Assembly (NCBI RefSeq): GCF_004143485.2
Contig: NZ_ML974130.1
Span: 446,621-510,620, forward strand
Direction of reading: 5' to 3'
From: Halorussus amylolyticus
GTDB taxonomy: Archaea > Halobacteriota > Halobacteria > Halobacteriales > Haladaptataceae
DNA: 64,000 nucleotides
Made by a program: the position numbers and the translations under genes. Of this stretch, positions 16,230-24,357 are shown piece by piece. Below the pieces are notes generated by a model. The model saw nothing but the letters and a program-made list of their open reading frames with translations. It was not told where the DNA came from and did not search any database. Each line of letters opens with the position of its first letter. The stretch's first letter is position 1.

Positions 16230-17240
16230 TCAGAGGACGAGACCGGTCACGCCGAACGTCTCCAGCAGCATCCACCCCACGAACGCGGCGTAGGCCGCGA
16301 GCAGGGCGTACGCCTCCCGGTCGGTGAGTTCGAGGTCGGTTCGCATCACGCCGAACAGCAGAATCGTGGCGATGGTCAGCGCGCCCATCATGGGCGCGGC
16401 GACGCCGAAGTCGATGGCGGTCGCGCCCACGAGCAGGATTCCGACCGGAATCGCCACCAGCAGGTCGAAGACGTTGCTCCCGAGGACGTTCGCGAGGCTG
16501 GTCACGTCGCTGTCTTTCTGGGCGGCCCGAACGCTCACGAAGGCGTCGGGGAGGCTGGTGCCCGCCGCGACGACCGTCAGCCCCCAGAAGAAACTCGGCG
16601 TTCCGAAGGCCTCGCCGAGACCGAGCGCGGCCCGGACGAGTCCCTCGACGCCGACCAGAATCACGACCAGACTCACCGCGAGCGTCCCCCAGACCCGAAG
16701 CTGGCTCACGCCTCCGGTGTCGGGTTCCTCGCGCATGTCGCGGGCGTCCTGGTACTGAATGAAGATGTACAGGCCGTAGAGCGCGAGCGGAAGCAACACC
16801 AGCGGGCGGGTGAGTTCCCCGGCGAGTCGGCCGTCTGCCACCGGGTAGTAGATGACCGCGAACGAGAACGTGAGCAGCAGGACCGCGACCGAGAGCATGT
16901 AGAACTGCGCCTCCTTGTAGACGAGGCTTCGGTTCGACTGGAGTCTCCCCTGTCCGGCGAGCGCCGCGGCGGCGGGAATCACGAGGATGTTGAAGATGGC
17001 CGACCCGACGATGGCCGCCACGCCGAGCTCGAACTCGTTGTGGACGAGCGCGGCCAGCACGACGCTCGAAAGCTCGGGAAAGCTCGACCCGATGGCGGCG
17101 ATGATTGCGCCTTGGATGATGGCCGGGACGCCGTAGTAGGCCGCGAGTCGCTCTGCGGCGGCCTCCAGACGGACGCTGCCCTGCCAGACGACCGCGGTGG
17201 CGACTGCGGCGAGTGCGAGATACCCGGCGATGGCCAACAT
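16230..17240 (-). CDS. Sodium/calcium exchanger family antiporter
   Basis: A 336-residue CaCA-family transporter with about ten membrane helices in two inverted halves. The two ion-binding alpha repeats are visible as GSSFPELSSVVLAAL and the nearby ELGVAAIVGSAIFNILVIP in the first half, and AAGTSLPDAFVSVRA followed by SLANVLGSNVFDLLVAIP in the second. It exchanges sodium for calcium (or a related cation) across the membrane. I use the ATG giving MLAIAGYLALAA, since the alternative TTG two codons earlier falls inside a hairpin. The 14-bp hairpin abutting the start codon is unusual. Confidence 0.88.
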   Translation of the reverse strand: MLAIAGYLALAAVATAVVWQGSVRLEAAAERLAAYYGVPAIIQGAIIAAIGSSFPELSSVVLAALVHNEFELGVAAIVGSAIFNILVIPAAAALAGQGRLQSNRSLVYKEAQFYMLSVAVLLLTFSFAVIYYPVADGRLAGELTRPLVLLPLALYGLYIFIQYQDARDMREEPDTGGVSQLRVWGTLAVSLVVILVGVEGLVRAALGLGEAFGTPSFFWGLTVVAAGTSLPDAFVSVRAAQKDSDVTSLANVLGSNVFDLLVAIPVGILLVGATAIDFGVAAPMMGALTIATILLFGVMRTDLELTDREAYALLAAYAAFVGWMLLETFGVTGLVL

Positions 17241-17271
17241 GTCCAAGACTCGCCCGCGGCGAGTCTTGGAC
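17241..17271. promoter_or_regulatory. 14-bp hairpin directly abutting the antiporter start codon
   Basis: GTCCAAGACTCGCC and GGCGAGTCTTGGAC flank a CGC loop, and the arm nearest the gene ends at the base before the ATG. If transcribed it would bury any ribosome-binding site; if the mRNA is leaderless it would sit where the initiator and promoter should be. Confidence 0.7.
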
Positions 17272-17351
17272 GTTACGGAAATCGGAGACGGGACACGACG
17301 GCCGTTCTAAGGGATAACGCTAAGTAGTCGGGCTGAGAAACCTATCGAAAG

Positions 17352-17564
17352 ATGGACTTAAACGCCAACGGACCGCTCGATACGATACGAGAACAGGGCG
17401 ACGGATTCGGCGTAATGCTGGCCGTCCTCGCAGTCGCGTTCCTCGCGGTGGGCTACGCTGGCGGGAGCGTCCTCGCTGGCGAAGCGGTCGCGGCCCAAGC
17501 GTGGGTCGTTCCGGTACTCGGCGCGCTCGGCGCGTCGTTTGCCGCGCTGTCCGTCCGAAGGTGA
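17352..17564 (+). CDS. Small two-helix membrane protein (70 aa)
   Basis: A 70-residue protein of unknown function with a polar N-terminus and two hydrophobic helices (VMLAVLAVAFLAVGYAGGSVLAG and AWVVPVLGALGASFAALSV) ending SVRR. It is 60 bp upstream of the methylthiotransferase gene in the same direction, so the two may be co-transcribed. No family recognised. Confidence 0.6.
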   Translation: MDLNANGPLDTIREQGDGFGVMLAVLAVAFLAVGYAGGSVLAGEAVAAQAWVVPVLGALGASFAALSVRR

Positions 17565-17624
17565 GCCGTCGCGAACCCGAATCCGTCGCGTTTTTGGCCG
17601 CGTAGTCCGAACGTTCCACAGCGA

Positions 17625-18875
17625 ATGGCCCGCTACCACATCGAAACCTACGGGTGCACCTCGAATCGGGGCGAGAGCCGCGAGATAGAGCGACGGCTCC
17701 GAGACGCCGGACACCACCGGGTCGAGGGGGCCGACGAGGCCGACGTCGCCATCCTCAACACCTGCACCGTAGTCGAGAAAACCGAGCGCAACATGCTCCG
17801 GCGGGCCGAGGAACTCGAATCCGAGACGGCGGACCTCATCGTGACGGGGTGCATGGCGCTCGCCCAAGGCGAGGAGTTCCGGCAGGCGGGCGTGGACGCC
17901 GACGTGCTCCACTGGGACGAGGTCCCCACCGCGGTCACGAACGGCGAGTGTCCGACCACGACGCCCGACGCCGAACCCGTGTTGGACGGCGTCATCGGAA
18001 TCTTGCCCATCGCTCGGGGGTGCATGTCCGACTGCTCGTACTGCATCACCAAGCAGGCGACCGGGAAGATAGACTCGCCGCCCGTCTCCGAGAACGTCGA
18101 GAAGGCTCGTGCGCTCGTCCACGCGGGCGCGAAGGAGATACGGATTACCGGCCAGGACACCGGCGTCTACGGCTGGGACACCGGCGAGCGAAAGCTCCAC
18201 GAACTCTTGGAGCGAATCTGCGACATCGACGGCGAGTTCAGGGTTCGGGTCGGGATGGCGAACCCGAAGGGCGTCCACGGCATCCGCGAGGAACTCGCCG
18301 AGGTGTTCGCCGAAAACGAGAAGCTCTACAACTTCATCCACGCGCCGGTCCAGTCGGGGTCGGACGACGTACTCGGCGACATGCGCCGCCAGCATCAGGT
18401 CTCCGAGTACGTCGAAATCGTCGAGACGTTCGACGAACATCTCGACTACTGGACGCTCTCGACCGATTTTATCGTGGGCTTTCCCACCGAGACCGACGCC
18501 GACCACGCCCAGAGCATGGCGCTCCTGCGCGAGACGCGCCCCGAGAAAATCAACGTGACTCGGTTCTCGAAGCGCCCCGGCACCGACGCCGCCGACATGA
18601 AGGGTCTCGGCGGGACCCTCAAGAAGGAGCGCTCGAAGGCGATGACCGACGCCAAGATGGAGGTGGTCGCCGACGCCTACGACGCGATGGTGGGCGAGAC
18701 CCACGAGGTGCTGGCGGTCGAGGACGGCACCGCGGATTCGGTCAAGTGCTACGACGAAGCGTATCGGCAGGTCATCGTCCAGAACGCGCCGGAGTACGGC
18801 GTCGAGGTCGGCGACTTCGTGAACGTGGAAATTACCGGCCACAGCACGGTGTACGCGTTCGGCGAACCGGTGTGA
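17625..18875 (+). CDS. tRNA t6A37 methylthiotransferase (MtaB/CDKAL1 type)
   Basis: A 416-residue radical SAM methylthiotransferase. The auxiliary cluster Cys are C11, C47 and C76 (TYGC, NTCT, TGCM); the radical SAM cluster is CMSDCSYC at C133, C137 and C140. The C-terminal 65 residues form the TRAM domain. The archaeal enzyme converts N6-threonylcarbamoyladenosine at tRNA position 37 to its 2-methylthio form. Length and motif order are standard. It is convergent with the metal-transporter gene, with stop codons about 10 bp apart. Confidence 0.9.
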   Translation: MARYHIETYGCTSNRGESREIERRLRDAGHHRVEGADEADVAILNTCTVVEKTERNMLRRAEELESETADLIVTGCMALAQGEEFRQAGVDADVLHWDEVPTAVTNGECPTTTPDAEPVLDGVIGILPIARGCMSDCSYCITKQATGKIDSPPVSENVEKARALVHAGAKEIRITGQDTGVYGWDTGERKLHELLERICDIDGEFRVRVGMANPKGVHGIREELAEVFAENEKLYNFIHAPVQSGSDDVLGDMRRQHQVSEYVEIVETFDEHLDYWTLSTDFIVGFPTETDADHAQSMALLRETRPEKINVTRFSKRPGTDAADMKGLGGTLKKERSKAMTDAKMEVVADAYDAMVGETHEVLAVEDGTADSVKCYDEAYRQVIVQNAPEYGVEVGDFVNVEITGHSTVYAFGEPV

Positions 18876-18884
18876 ACTCCGCTG

Positions 18885-19817
18885 TCAGTTTCTCGCTCGC
18901 TCGGTCTCGCCGCCGACCAACTGCTCTACGTTCTCGTCGTCTTTCCACTCGCCGAGTTCCTTCGGGTCGATGTGGACGAACACGTCGTCCACCTCGTCGA
19001 GGTCTCGAATCGCCTCGACCACGTCGGTCTCGATATCGTGGGCCGCCATGAGCGTGCGGTCGCCCTCGACCTCGATGTGGAGGCTCACGTCTATCTCCGG
19101 GCCGACGTAGTGGGCGATGACGTCGTGGGCACCTTCCACGTCGGGGTGGGCGAGCGCCCGGCGCACGATTTCGACCCGGAGGTCTTCGGGCGGCGCGCTC
19201 CCGACGAGGTAGTCCACGTTGTCTTCCACGATTTCGTACCCGGTGTAGAGGATGCCGAGCGCGACCGCTCCGGCCGCCACCGGGTCGAGAATCGGGTAGC
19301 CGAGGTTCGCGCCCGCGACCCCGACGAGCGCCGCGCTCGCGGTCAACACGTCGATGCGGTTGTCGAGCGCGGTCGCGCGCACCGCGGGCGACCGCACGCG
19401 CTCGGCGACGTTCAGGCAGTAGCGATACAGGCCGATTTTGACCGCGGCGGTCCCCGCGAGGACGACCAGTGGGGCCGGACCCGACGCGACCGCGACGTCG
19501 CCGGAGAGGACGCTGGTCGTGGCCTGCCAGAGGACCGCCCCGCCCGCCGCGAACACCCCGACCGCGACGAACAGCGAGACGAACGGTTCGATGCGCTCGT
19601 GGCCGTGCGGGTGGCCGAAGTCGGGCGGTTGGGTCGTCAGGTAGAGGCCCGCGACCACGACCATGCTGTAGGCTACGTCGGCGAGGCTGTTGACCGCCTC
19701 CGAACCCACCGCGAGGCTCCCGGTCGTCCACCAGACGACGCCCTTGGCCGCGACCAGCGCGACGTTGACCGCCAGCACGAGCGCGCCGACCCGCCGAACG
19801 GCCGCTCTTCGATTCAT
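18885..19817 (-). CDS. Cation diffusion facilitator (CDF) metal efflux protein
   Basis: A 310-residue CDF transporter with six membrane helices and a C-terminal ferredoxin-like cytoplasmic domain. The transport-site residues read N43-x3-D47 (NSLAD) in helix 2 and D152-x3-D156 (DNRID) in helix 5. This N-D-D-D quartet has, as far as I recall, been linked to manganese-type CDFs rather than the His/Asp site of zinc exporters. A His-rich loop GHPHGHER follows helix 2. The start MNRRAAVRRVGAL is chosen over an over-long frame that would overlap the Cys-rich gene. It lies 76 bp downstream of the Cys-rich peptide gene, with a hairpin between. Confidence 0.88.
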   Translation of the reverse strand: MNRRAAVRRVGALVLAVNVALVAAKGVVWWTTGSLAVGSEAVNSLADVAYSMVVVAGLYLTTQPPDFGHPHGHERIEPFVSLFVAVGVFAAGGAVLWQATTSVLSGDVAVASGPAPLVVLAGTAAVKIGLYRYCLNVAERVRSPAVRATALDNRIDVLTASAALVGVAGANLGYPILDPVAAGAVALGILYTGYEIVEDNVDYLVGSAPPEDLRVEIVRRALAHPDVEGAHDVIAHYVGPEIDVSLHIEVEGDRTLMAAHDIETDVVEAIRDLDEVDDVFVHIDPKELGEWKDDENVEQLVGGETERARN

Positions 19818-19861
19818 CGGGCGTGGCTTTGGCCGCCGGAAAGAAGGGTGTATCGTTCTCC

Positions 19862-19891
19862 TCGGTCGGTCGTACCGTTTCGACCGACCGA
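19862..19891. terminator. Hairpin between Cys-rich peptide and CDF genes
   Basis: An 11-bp stem (TCGGTCGGTCG / CGACCGACCGA, 8-nt loop) lies 2 bp beyond the stop codon of the Cys-rich gene and 45 bp before the CDF start. It could end most transcripts after the peptide gene or mark an mRNA processing site, giving more peptide than transporter. Confidence 0.55.
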
Positions 19892-19893
19892 CG

Positions 19894-20079
19894 TCAACAG
19901 CAGGCCGCGCTGCCGCCGTCACAACAGGCCGAATTGCTGCCGTTACCGCAACAGCAGGCCGCATTGCCACCGCCACAGCAAGCCGCGCCGCCACCGCAAC
20001 ACCCGCCACAACAGCAGACGACCGCGACCGCGGTCGTTTCCGAGTCAGTACAACAGTCGGTCTCGCAGTTGTCGGACAT
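19894..20079 (-). CDS. Cysteine-packed 61-residue peptide ending in CC (halo-CC-star-like)
   Basis: This gene encodes a 61-residue protein with 17 cysteines, grouped as CC or CCC clusters (C9-10, C22-24, C27-28, C34-35, C42-44, C52-53, C60-61) in a Gly/Ala/Asn background, and ending exactly in CC. It starts MSDNCETDCC. RefSeq names halo-CC-star proteins (HcsS/HcsL) for haloarchaeal Cys-rich proteins ending in CC, as I remember; this appears to fit but needs checking. Metal binding like a metallothionein, or a modified peptide, are possible roles. A TATA box lies at leaderless distance. The gene is divergent from an HxlR regulator and followed by a CDF metal transporter. Confidence 0.75.
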   Translation of the reverse strand: MSDNCETDCCTDSETTAVAVVCCCGGCCGGGAACCGGGNAACCCGNGSNSACCDGGSAACC

Positions 20080-20105
20080 CGCACTCGCTGGTAGGCCCCG
20101 GACAT

Positions 20106-20113
20106 GGATAAAG
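20106..20113 (-). promoter_or_regulatory. TATA box of the Cys-rich peptide gene
   Basis: On the minus strand CTTTATCC lies 27-34 bp before the ATG. The opposing HxlR gene has its own TATA box about 55 bp away, so the 117-bp gap between start codons can hold shared operators. Confidence 0.6.
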
Positions 20114-20165
20114 AAGTCAGCGTCCCGAGAGAAAGGTGGTTTCTCCGCCGAAACTCCCCGGTGGC

Positions 20166-20172
20166 GTTTATC
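20166..20172 (+). promoter_or_regulatory. TATA box of the HxlR regulator gene
   Basis: GTTTATC lies 25-31 bp before the ATG of the regulator. This decides the MTERSADASG start over the longer frame that begins upstream of the box. Confidence 0.6.
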
Positions 20173-20196
20173 CCGTTCGCGCGCCAAGGTTGTGGT

Positions 20197-20586
20197 ATGA
20201 CCGAACGCTCCGCCGACGCTTCGGGCGACGACTGGCGTCGCACGTGGCACGCGGTCCGCGACGTGCTCGGTTCGAAGTGGGCGTTCCACGTCGTCCGGGC
20301 GCTCGCGGTCGAGGAACGAGGGTTCAACGACCTCAAGCGCGACTTGGCTGGCGTGACCGCCAAGACGCTCTCGGAACGACTCCGAGAGCTTCGGTGTCTC
20401 GGATTCGTGGAGAAGGAAGTCCACGCCACTTCGCCGCCCACGACGACGTATCGCCTCACCGACTACGGCGAGTCGCTCGCCGCGATTATGGGCGACGTGG
20501 AATCGCTCGTAGACGTGGTCGAGTGTCGCGACCGAGACTGTCCCGTTCCGGCGACGACCACGCCCGAATGCGCGTGCGACTGCTAA
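20197..20586 (+). CDS. HxlR-family winged-helix regulator with Cys-rich tail
   Basis: A 129-residue HxlR-type regulator. The winged helix spans about residues 15-95 (VLGSKWAFHVVRAL, GFNDLKRDLAGVTAKTLSERLREL, YRLTDYGESL). Unlike ordinary HxlR proteins it ends in a cysteine cluster: C110, C115, C125, C127 and C129, the last residue. This suggests direct metal or redox sensing. It is divergent from the Cys-rich peptide and CDF genes and probably controls them. Its stop codon abuts that of the convergent HIT gene with no base between. Confidence 0.82.
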   Translation: MTERSADASGDDWRRTWHAVRDVLGSKWAFHVVRALAVEERGFNDLKRDLAGVTAKTLSERLRELRCLGFVEKEVHATSPPTTTYRLTDYGESLAAIMGDVESLVDVVECRDRDCPVPATTTPECACDC

Positions 20587-21120
20587 TCACTCGATTCGAA
20601 CCGCGCCGTCGCCCGACCCGTCGACGCCCTCCTGCTCGGCGAACGCCTTGCGGAGTCGGTCGTAGGTGTCGTCTATCGCCTCCACGACGACCTTCGTGTC
20701 CGAGATGACCGGCATGAAGTTGGTGTCGCCCTCCCATCGGGGTACGATATGGGTGTGTAGGTGGTCGCCGATTGACCCGCCCGCGCCGCGTCCGAGGTTC
20801 AGCCCCGCGTTGAAGCCGTCGGGCGAGAGCGCGGTTTCGAGCGCGTCGAAGGTTCGCTGTTTGAGTCGCGCGTGGTCGAGCAGGACTTCTTCGGAGAGGT
20901 CGGGGTACTCCCCGGTGTGGACGCGGGGAATCACCATGACGTGACCGGGGTTGTAGGGGTAGTTGTTGAGCATCACGAACGCCCGAGGACTCCGGGCGAC
21001 CACGAGGTTCTCGCGGTCGTCGTCGCGCTCGGGGAACTCGCAGAACACGCAGTCCACGCCGGAATTTTTGTCGTCGCGCTCGACCCACTCGATTCGCCAC
21101 GGTGCGAACACCTGTTCCAT
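20587..21120 (-). CDS. HIT-family nucleotide hydrolase/transferase
   Basis: A 177-residue HIT protein with the histidine triad HLHTHIVPRW and an N-terminal zinc-type CVFCEFP. Such proteins act on dinucleoside polyphosphates or nucleoside phosphoramidates, with the middle His as nucleophile. The start MEQVFAPWRIEWVERD is the usual one for haloarchaeal members. It is convergent with the HxlR gene without any spacer. Confidence 0.88.
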   Translation of the reverse strand: MEQVFAPWRIEWVERDDKNSGVDCVFCEFPERDDDRENLVVARSPRAFVMLNNYPYNPGHVMVIPRVHTGEYPDLSEEVLLDHARLKQRTFDALETALSPDGFNAGLNLGRGAGGSIGDHLHTHIVPRWEGDTNFMPVISDTKVVVEAIDDTYDRLRKAFAEQEGVDGSGDGAVRIE

Positions 21121-21233
21121 GTCGGGTCGAACGTGCGCGAGCGCTTTAGCTTTCGGCGATTCGGTGCGGCCGTCTCACGCTTCGAAACCAAAGTAATCGC
21201 CGATTGAATCGGGACGGTCCCGAATCCGACGCC

Positions 21234-22760
21234 CTACCGCCGCCAGTAGGTGGGCGTGAGGATGACGAGCACCGACAGAATCTCCAGCCGTCCAATCCAC
21301 ATCAGAAACACCATGTAGAGCTTCGCGGGGGCCGAGAAGTCGTGGAAGCTGTTCATCGGCCCGACGATGCCGACGCCCGGTCCGATGTTTCCGAGCGTTG
21401 CGATGGCGACGCTGATGGCTTCGAGACCCGAGAGGTCGAGACCCATCCAGAGACCGTCGAGGAAGATGACGACGGTCGAGACGGCGAAGATGGCGAGGAA
21501 CGTCAGCACGAAGACGAACACGCCTCGGAGAGGCTCCTCGTCCACCACGTCGTCTCTCAGCCGAACCGGGCGGACCGCCTCGGGATGCACCGTCGTAAAC
21601 AGTTCTCGCGCAATCGTCTTCCGGACGAGGACCCACCGGACGATTTTGATGGACCCCGCGGCCGACCCCGCCGACCCGCCGAGGAACATCGCCAGCAGGA
21701 GGACGGTCTTCGCCGAGGCGTCCCACGCGTTGAAGTCCATGCTGGCGTACCCGGTGGTCGTCACGATTGCCGCGGTCTGGAACAGGCTCTGGCGGAGCGA
21801 GTTCTCGAAGTCGCCCGAGAGCTGACCGATGCTCTCGGGCACTCGTTCGAGACCCGCCCCGGTGAACAGCAGAATCGCCAACAGCGCGCCGATGACGCCC
21901 ATCGAGGCGAGATACGCCCGGAACTCCGAGTTGCCGGTGAGCCGGTCGGAGTCGCCGTTCAGGACGTGCCAGAACAGCGCGAAGTTGGTCCCGGCGACGA
22001 CCATGAACCCGATGACCGCCCACTGAATCGCGGGCGAGAAGGCCTCGATGCTCCGGCCTTCGGGCGAGAACCCGCCGGTCGGAAGCGTCGTGAGCGCGTG
22101 GGAGACCGCGTTGTAAAAGTCCATGTTGTCCGCGAACCCGGCGAGGTGGAGTCCGTAGTACACCGCGATTGCGGCCACCGTGAAGCCGACGTAAATCTTC
22201 CACAGCGCGCGAGCCGTGTCCTGAATCCGGGGCGTGAGCTTTTCGAGCGACGGTCCCGGAGCCTCGGCGTCCATCACCTGCGCGCCACCCACCGAGAGCT
22301 CGGGCAGGATGGCGACCATCAGCACGATGATGCCCATCCCGCCGAGCCACTGGGTGAGCTGTCGCCACAGCAGTATCCCGTGGGAGTGGCGCTCGAACGA
22401 AATCTCGCCGAGGACGGTCGAACCGGTGGTCGTGAAGCCGCTCATGCTCTCGAACAGCGCGTCCACCGGGTGGGCGACCGTTCCCTGCCCCGCGACCAGA
22501 TACGGAATCGTCCCGAGGACGGGAACCGCGAGCCACGTGAGCGCCACCAGCAGAAACGCCTCCCGGTGGCCGAGGTCGTCGGCCGAGCGGAGTCGTTCGA
22601 GTCCGACGCCGAGCGCCGCCATCACGACTATCGTCACGACGAACGGGAGGACGCTCTCGCCGTAGTAGAGCGCGACGGCGGCGGGGAGGAGCGGCGTCAC
22701 CGAGAGGTACTTGAGTATCGTGCCGACGAATCCCAGGGTCGCGCGGTAGTCTACGTACAC
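21234..22760 (-). CDS. trkH: TrkH-family potassium uptake protein
   Basis: A 508-residue TrkH/KtrB membrane subunit. Four pore loops can be traced: SGFTTTGSTVL, TTLPTGGFSP, IVTTTGYASMDFN and IATLGNIGPGVG, each with the filter Gly. It takes up potassium with help from a TrkA/RCK protein, vital where potassium is the main osmolyte. I chose the GTG start giving MYVDYRATLGFVG, with a GAGG run about 14 nt upstream; the longer frame has a basic non-family extension. No trkA is adjacent. Confidence 0.88.
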   Translation of the reverse strand: MYVDYRATLGFVGTILKYLSVTPLLPAAVALYYGESVLPFVVTIVVMAALGVGLERLRSADDLGHREAFLLVALTWLAVPVLGTIPYLVAGQGTVAHPVDALFESMSGFTTTGSTVLGEISFERHSHGILLWRQLTQWLGGMGIIVLMVAILPELSVGGAQVMDAEAPGPSLEKLTPRIQDTARALWKIYVGFTVAAIAVYYGLHLAGFADNMDFYNAVSHALTTLPTGGFSPEGRSIEAFSPAIQWAVIGFMVVAGTNFALFWHVLNGDSDRLTGNSEFRAYLASMGVIGALLAILLFTGAGLERVPESIGQLSGDFENSLRQSLFQTAAIVTTTGYASMDFNAWDASAKTVLLLAMFLGGSAGSAAGSIKIVRWVLVRKTIARELFTTVHPEAVRPVRLRDDVVDEEPLRGVFVFVLTFLAIFAVSTVVIFLDGLWMGLDLSGLEAISVAIATLGNIGPGVGIVGPMNSFHDFSAPAKLYMVFLMWIGRLEILSVLVILTPTYWRR

Positions 22761-23103
22761 TCTGTCACTTCCTCTAGCCTTCTCTCTGAACTCCACTACC
22801 GTATACCCGACGAATCTCCCGGACGGCGCAAATACGCCAGTGAGTGGGTCTCTCCCACGCGTTCGCGGCGGTCGGGCGTTTCGACCGCGAACGCCCATTC
22901 TGGTATTTAAACCCTTCGGCCGTTTCACGGGGTTTTTGTTTCATTACTCAGTCTAACGACGCTATAAACGGTTTCGTCGCCTCTCGTCAAATATCGGGGT
23001 GAAACCGCCATACGTGAACCTGATGAACGGTTCGAACGCCCCCCAACGGAAGGGGGTTTTTATGCTCATATCAGCGCAAGGAGAGACCGAGAGGAAAGTC
23101 ACC
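22761..23103. other. 343-bp gap upstream of trkH and the zinc-ribbon gene
   Basis: This divergent gap holds promoters for both flanking genes. It includes a 10-bp hairpin GCGTTCGCGG / CCGCGAACGC (22859-22894), several AT-rich TATA-like patches (for example GGTATTTAAACC near 22910) and the C5/G5 hairpin listed separately. No gene is seen. Confidence 0.5.
23039..23064 (+). promoter_or_regulatory. C5/G5 hairpin followed by T-run and TATA-like sequence
   Basis: CCCCCC-AACGGA-AGGGGG is followed at once by TTTTTATG, 40 bp before the zinc-ribbon start codon. The TTTTTATG can act as a TATA box, while hairpin plus T-run looks like an intrinsic terminator. A Shine-Dalgarno-like GAGGAAA lies between it and the ATG. 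Confidence 0.5.
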
Positions 23104-23304
23104 ATGGCAACACAAAATCCGGGCTTCCAGGCGATAACCGAATCGTGCGACGAATGCGGCCGCGACACCCCGCACGAGGTCTCCGTCCAGATTCGCACCG
23201 AGAGTCAGAAGCGCGAAAACGCCGAGTTCTCGCGCGAACCGTACCGCGTCACAGAATGTCAGGTCTGTGGCGACACGTCGAGCCAGCGGATGAACAACGC
23301 CTGA
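23104..23304 (+). CDS. Small zinc beta-ribbon protein (DUF7835-like)
   Basis: A 66-residue protein with two zinc knuckles, CDECG near residue 15 and CQVCG near residue 53, linked by the conserved ENAEFSREPYRV. I recall the family as DUF7835. It begins MATQNPGFQAITESCDECG, with GAGGAAA about 7 nt upstream; this gene may be translated from a leadered mRNA, unlike most here. Function is unknown; RNA or protein binding is plausible. Confidence 0.85.
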   Translation: MATQNPGFQAITESCDECGRDTPHEVSVQIRTESQKRENAEFSREPYRVTECQVCGDTSSQRMNNA

Positions 23305-23419
23305 GCCGAGGGGGTAGTGGGTCGAGCGGGGTGTGGGACGATGGGGGGTCGGGTCTTCGCGACGACTCGACGCGACACGCGGTTCGAACGCGACTCGAAA
23401 ACGAACTCGTTTTGCGGCG

Positions 23420-24316
23420 CTACTTCGTCGTGACTTCACAGCCGTCTTCGGTCACGATGACGGTGTGTTCTTTCTGGCTGACGAGACGGCCGTCGTCCTC
23501 TTTCAGGACGGGGTAGCCGTGAACGACGTTGCTCATCTTGAGGCGTCGGAGCGCCATCTCCGCGCGGGGGGCGTCGAGCCATCGCGTCGCGAACGGGAGC
23601 GTCTTGAACTCCTCGGTTATCTGGTCGAGCGCCTTCCGGGCCTGCCGGTCGCGGACCGACCCCTCGCGTTCGAGCGCGAAAATCTGCTCGTCGTTGCCCT
23701 CGGTTACCTTTCCGGTGCCGTCGGTGGCGAACGGTTCGATGGCGACCACGTCGCCGACTTCGAGTTCGACGCCCTGGGAGACCGCGCGGTTCGGGATGTT
23801 TGGCGAGACGTGCTGCTGGTACTGGTCGAGACCGTGGCCGGTGAGGTTCACCACGGGGTTGTAGCCGTAGCCGTCGATGACCGACTCGATTTCCGCGCCG
23901 ATGTCGCCGGTCTCGACGCCGGGTTCGACGAGGTCGAGCGCGGCGTCGAGCGCCTCGGCGCTCGCCTCCGCGAGTTCGGGGTTCCCCGAGAGGTCCACCG
24001 TAATCGCGGTGTCGGCAATCCAGCCGTCGATGTGGACGCCGATGTCGAGGTTGACCATCTCCTCGCCGAACTCGGTCTCGTCGTCGGGGGCGGGCGTGGC
24101 GTGGGCGGCCTCCTCGTCCACGCTGATGTTGACCGGGAACGCGGGCTTGCCGCCGAGTTCGCGGATGCGGTCTTCGGCGTACTCGGCCACGTCGAGGTGG
24201 CTCGCGCCGACTTCGACCCGTTCTGCGGCCTCCGAGCGGACTTGGGCGAGAATCTCGCCCGCCTCGCGGTGCTTCTCGTACTTCTCGGCTTCGAGGTCGA
24301 CCTCGGTGTCGCTCAT
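23420..24316 (-). CDS. map: Methionine aminopeptidase, type II
   Basis: A 298-residue type II MetAP with the five metal ligands: Asp in NLDIGVHIDG, Asp in IADTAITVDL, His in NLTGHGLDQY, Glu in IEPFATDG and Glu in SQKEHTVIV. It removes the initiator Met from nascent proteins in the cytoplasm. The start MSDTEVDLEAEKYEKHREAG fits the family; the upstream extension is rejected. An 11-bp hairpin lies upstream of the start codon. Confidence 0.93.
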   Translation of the reverse strand: MSDTEVDLEAEKYEKHREAGEILAQVRSEAAERVEVGASHLDVAEYAEDRIRELGGKPAFPVNISVDEEAAHATPAPDDETEFGEEMVNLDIGVHIDGWIADTAITVDLSGNPELAEASAEALDAALDLVEPGVETGDIGAEIESVIDGYGYNPVVNLTGHGLDQYQQHVSPNIPNRAVSQGVELEVGDVVAIEPFATDGTGKVTEGNDEQIFALEREGSVRDRQARKALDQITEEFKTLPFATRWLDAPRAEMALRRLKMSNVVHGYPVLKEDDGRLVSQKEHTVIVTEDGCEVTTK

Positions 24317-24357
24317 GGCTCTTGCTTTGCCCGAATGGGGGAAAGAGTTTGCGTCTC

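Noticed and set aside
18885-20459. 524-codon frame reading through the CDF gene
   Set aside because: The N-terminal 214 residues overlap the Cys-rich gene region and the opposing HxlR gene and are low-complexity; the CDF family start is at 19817.
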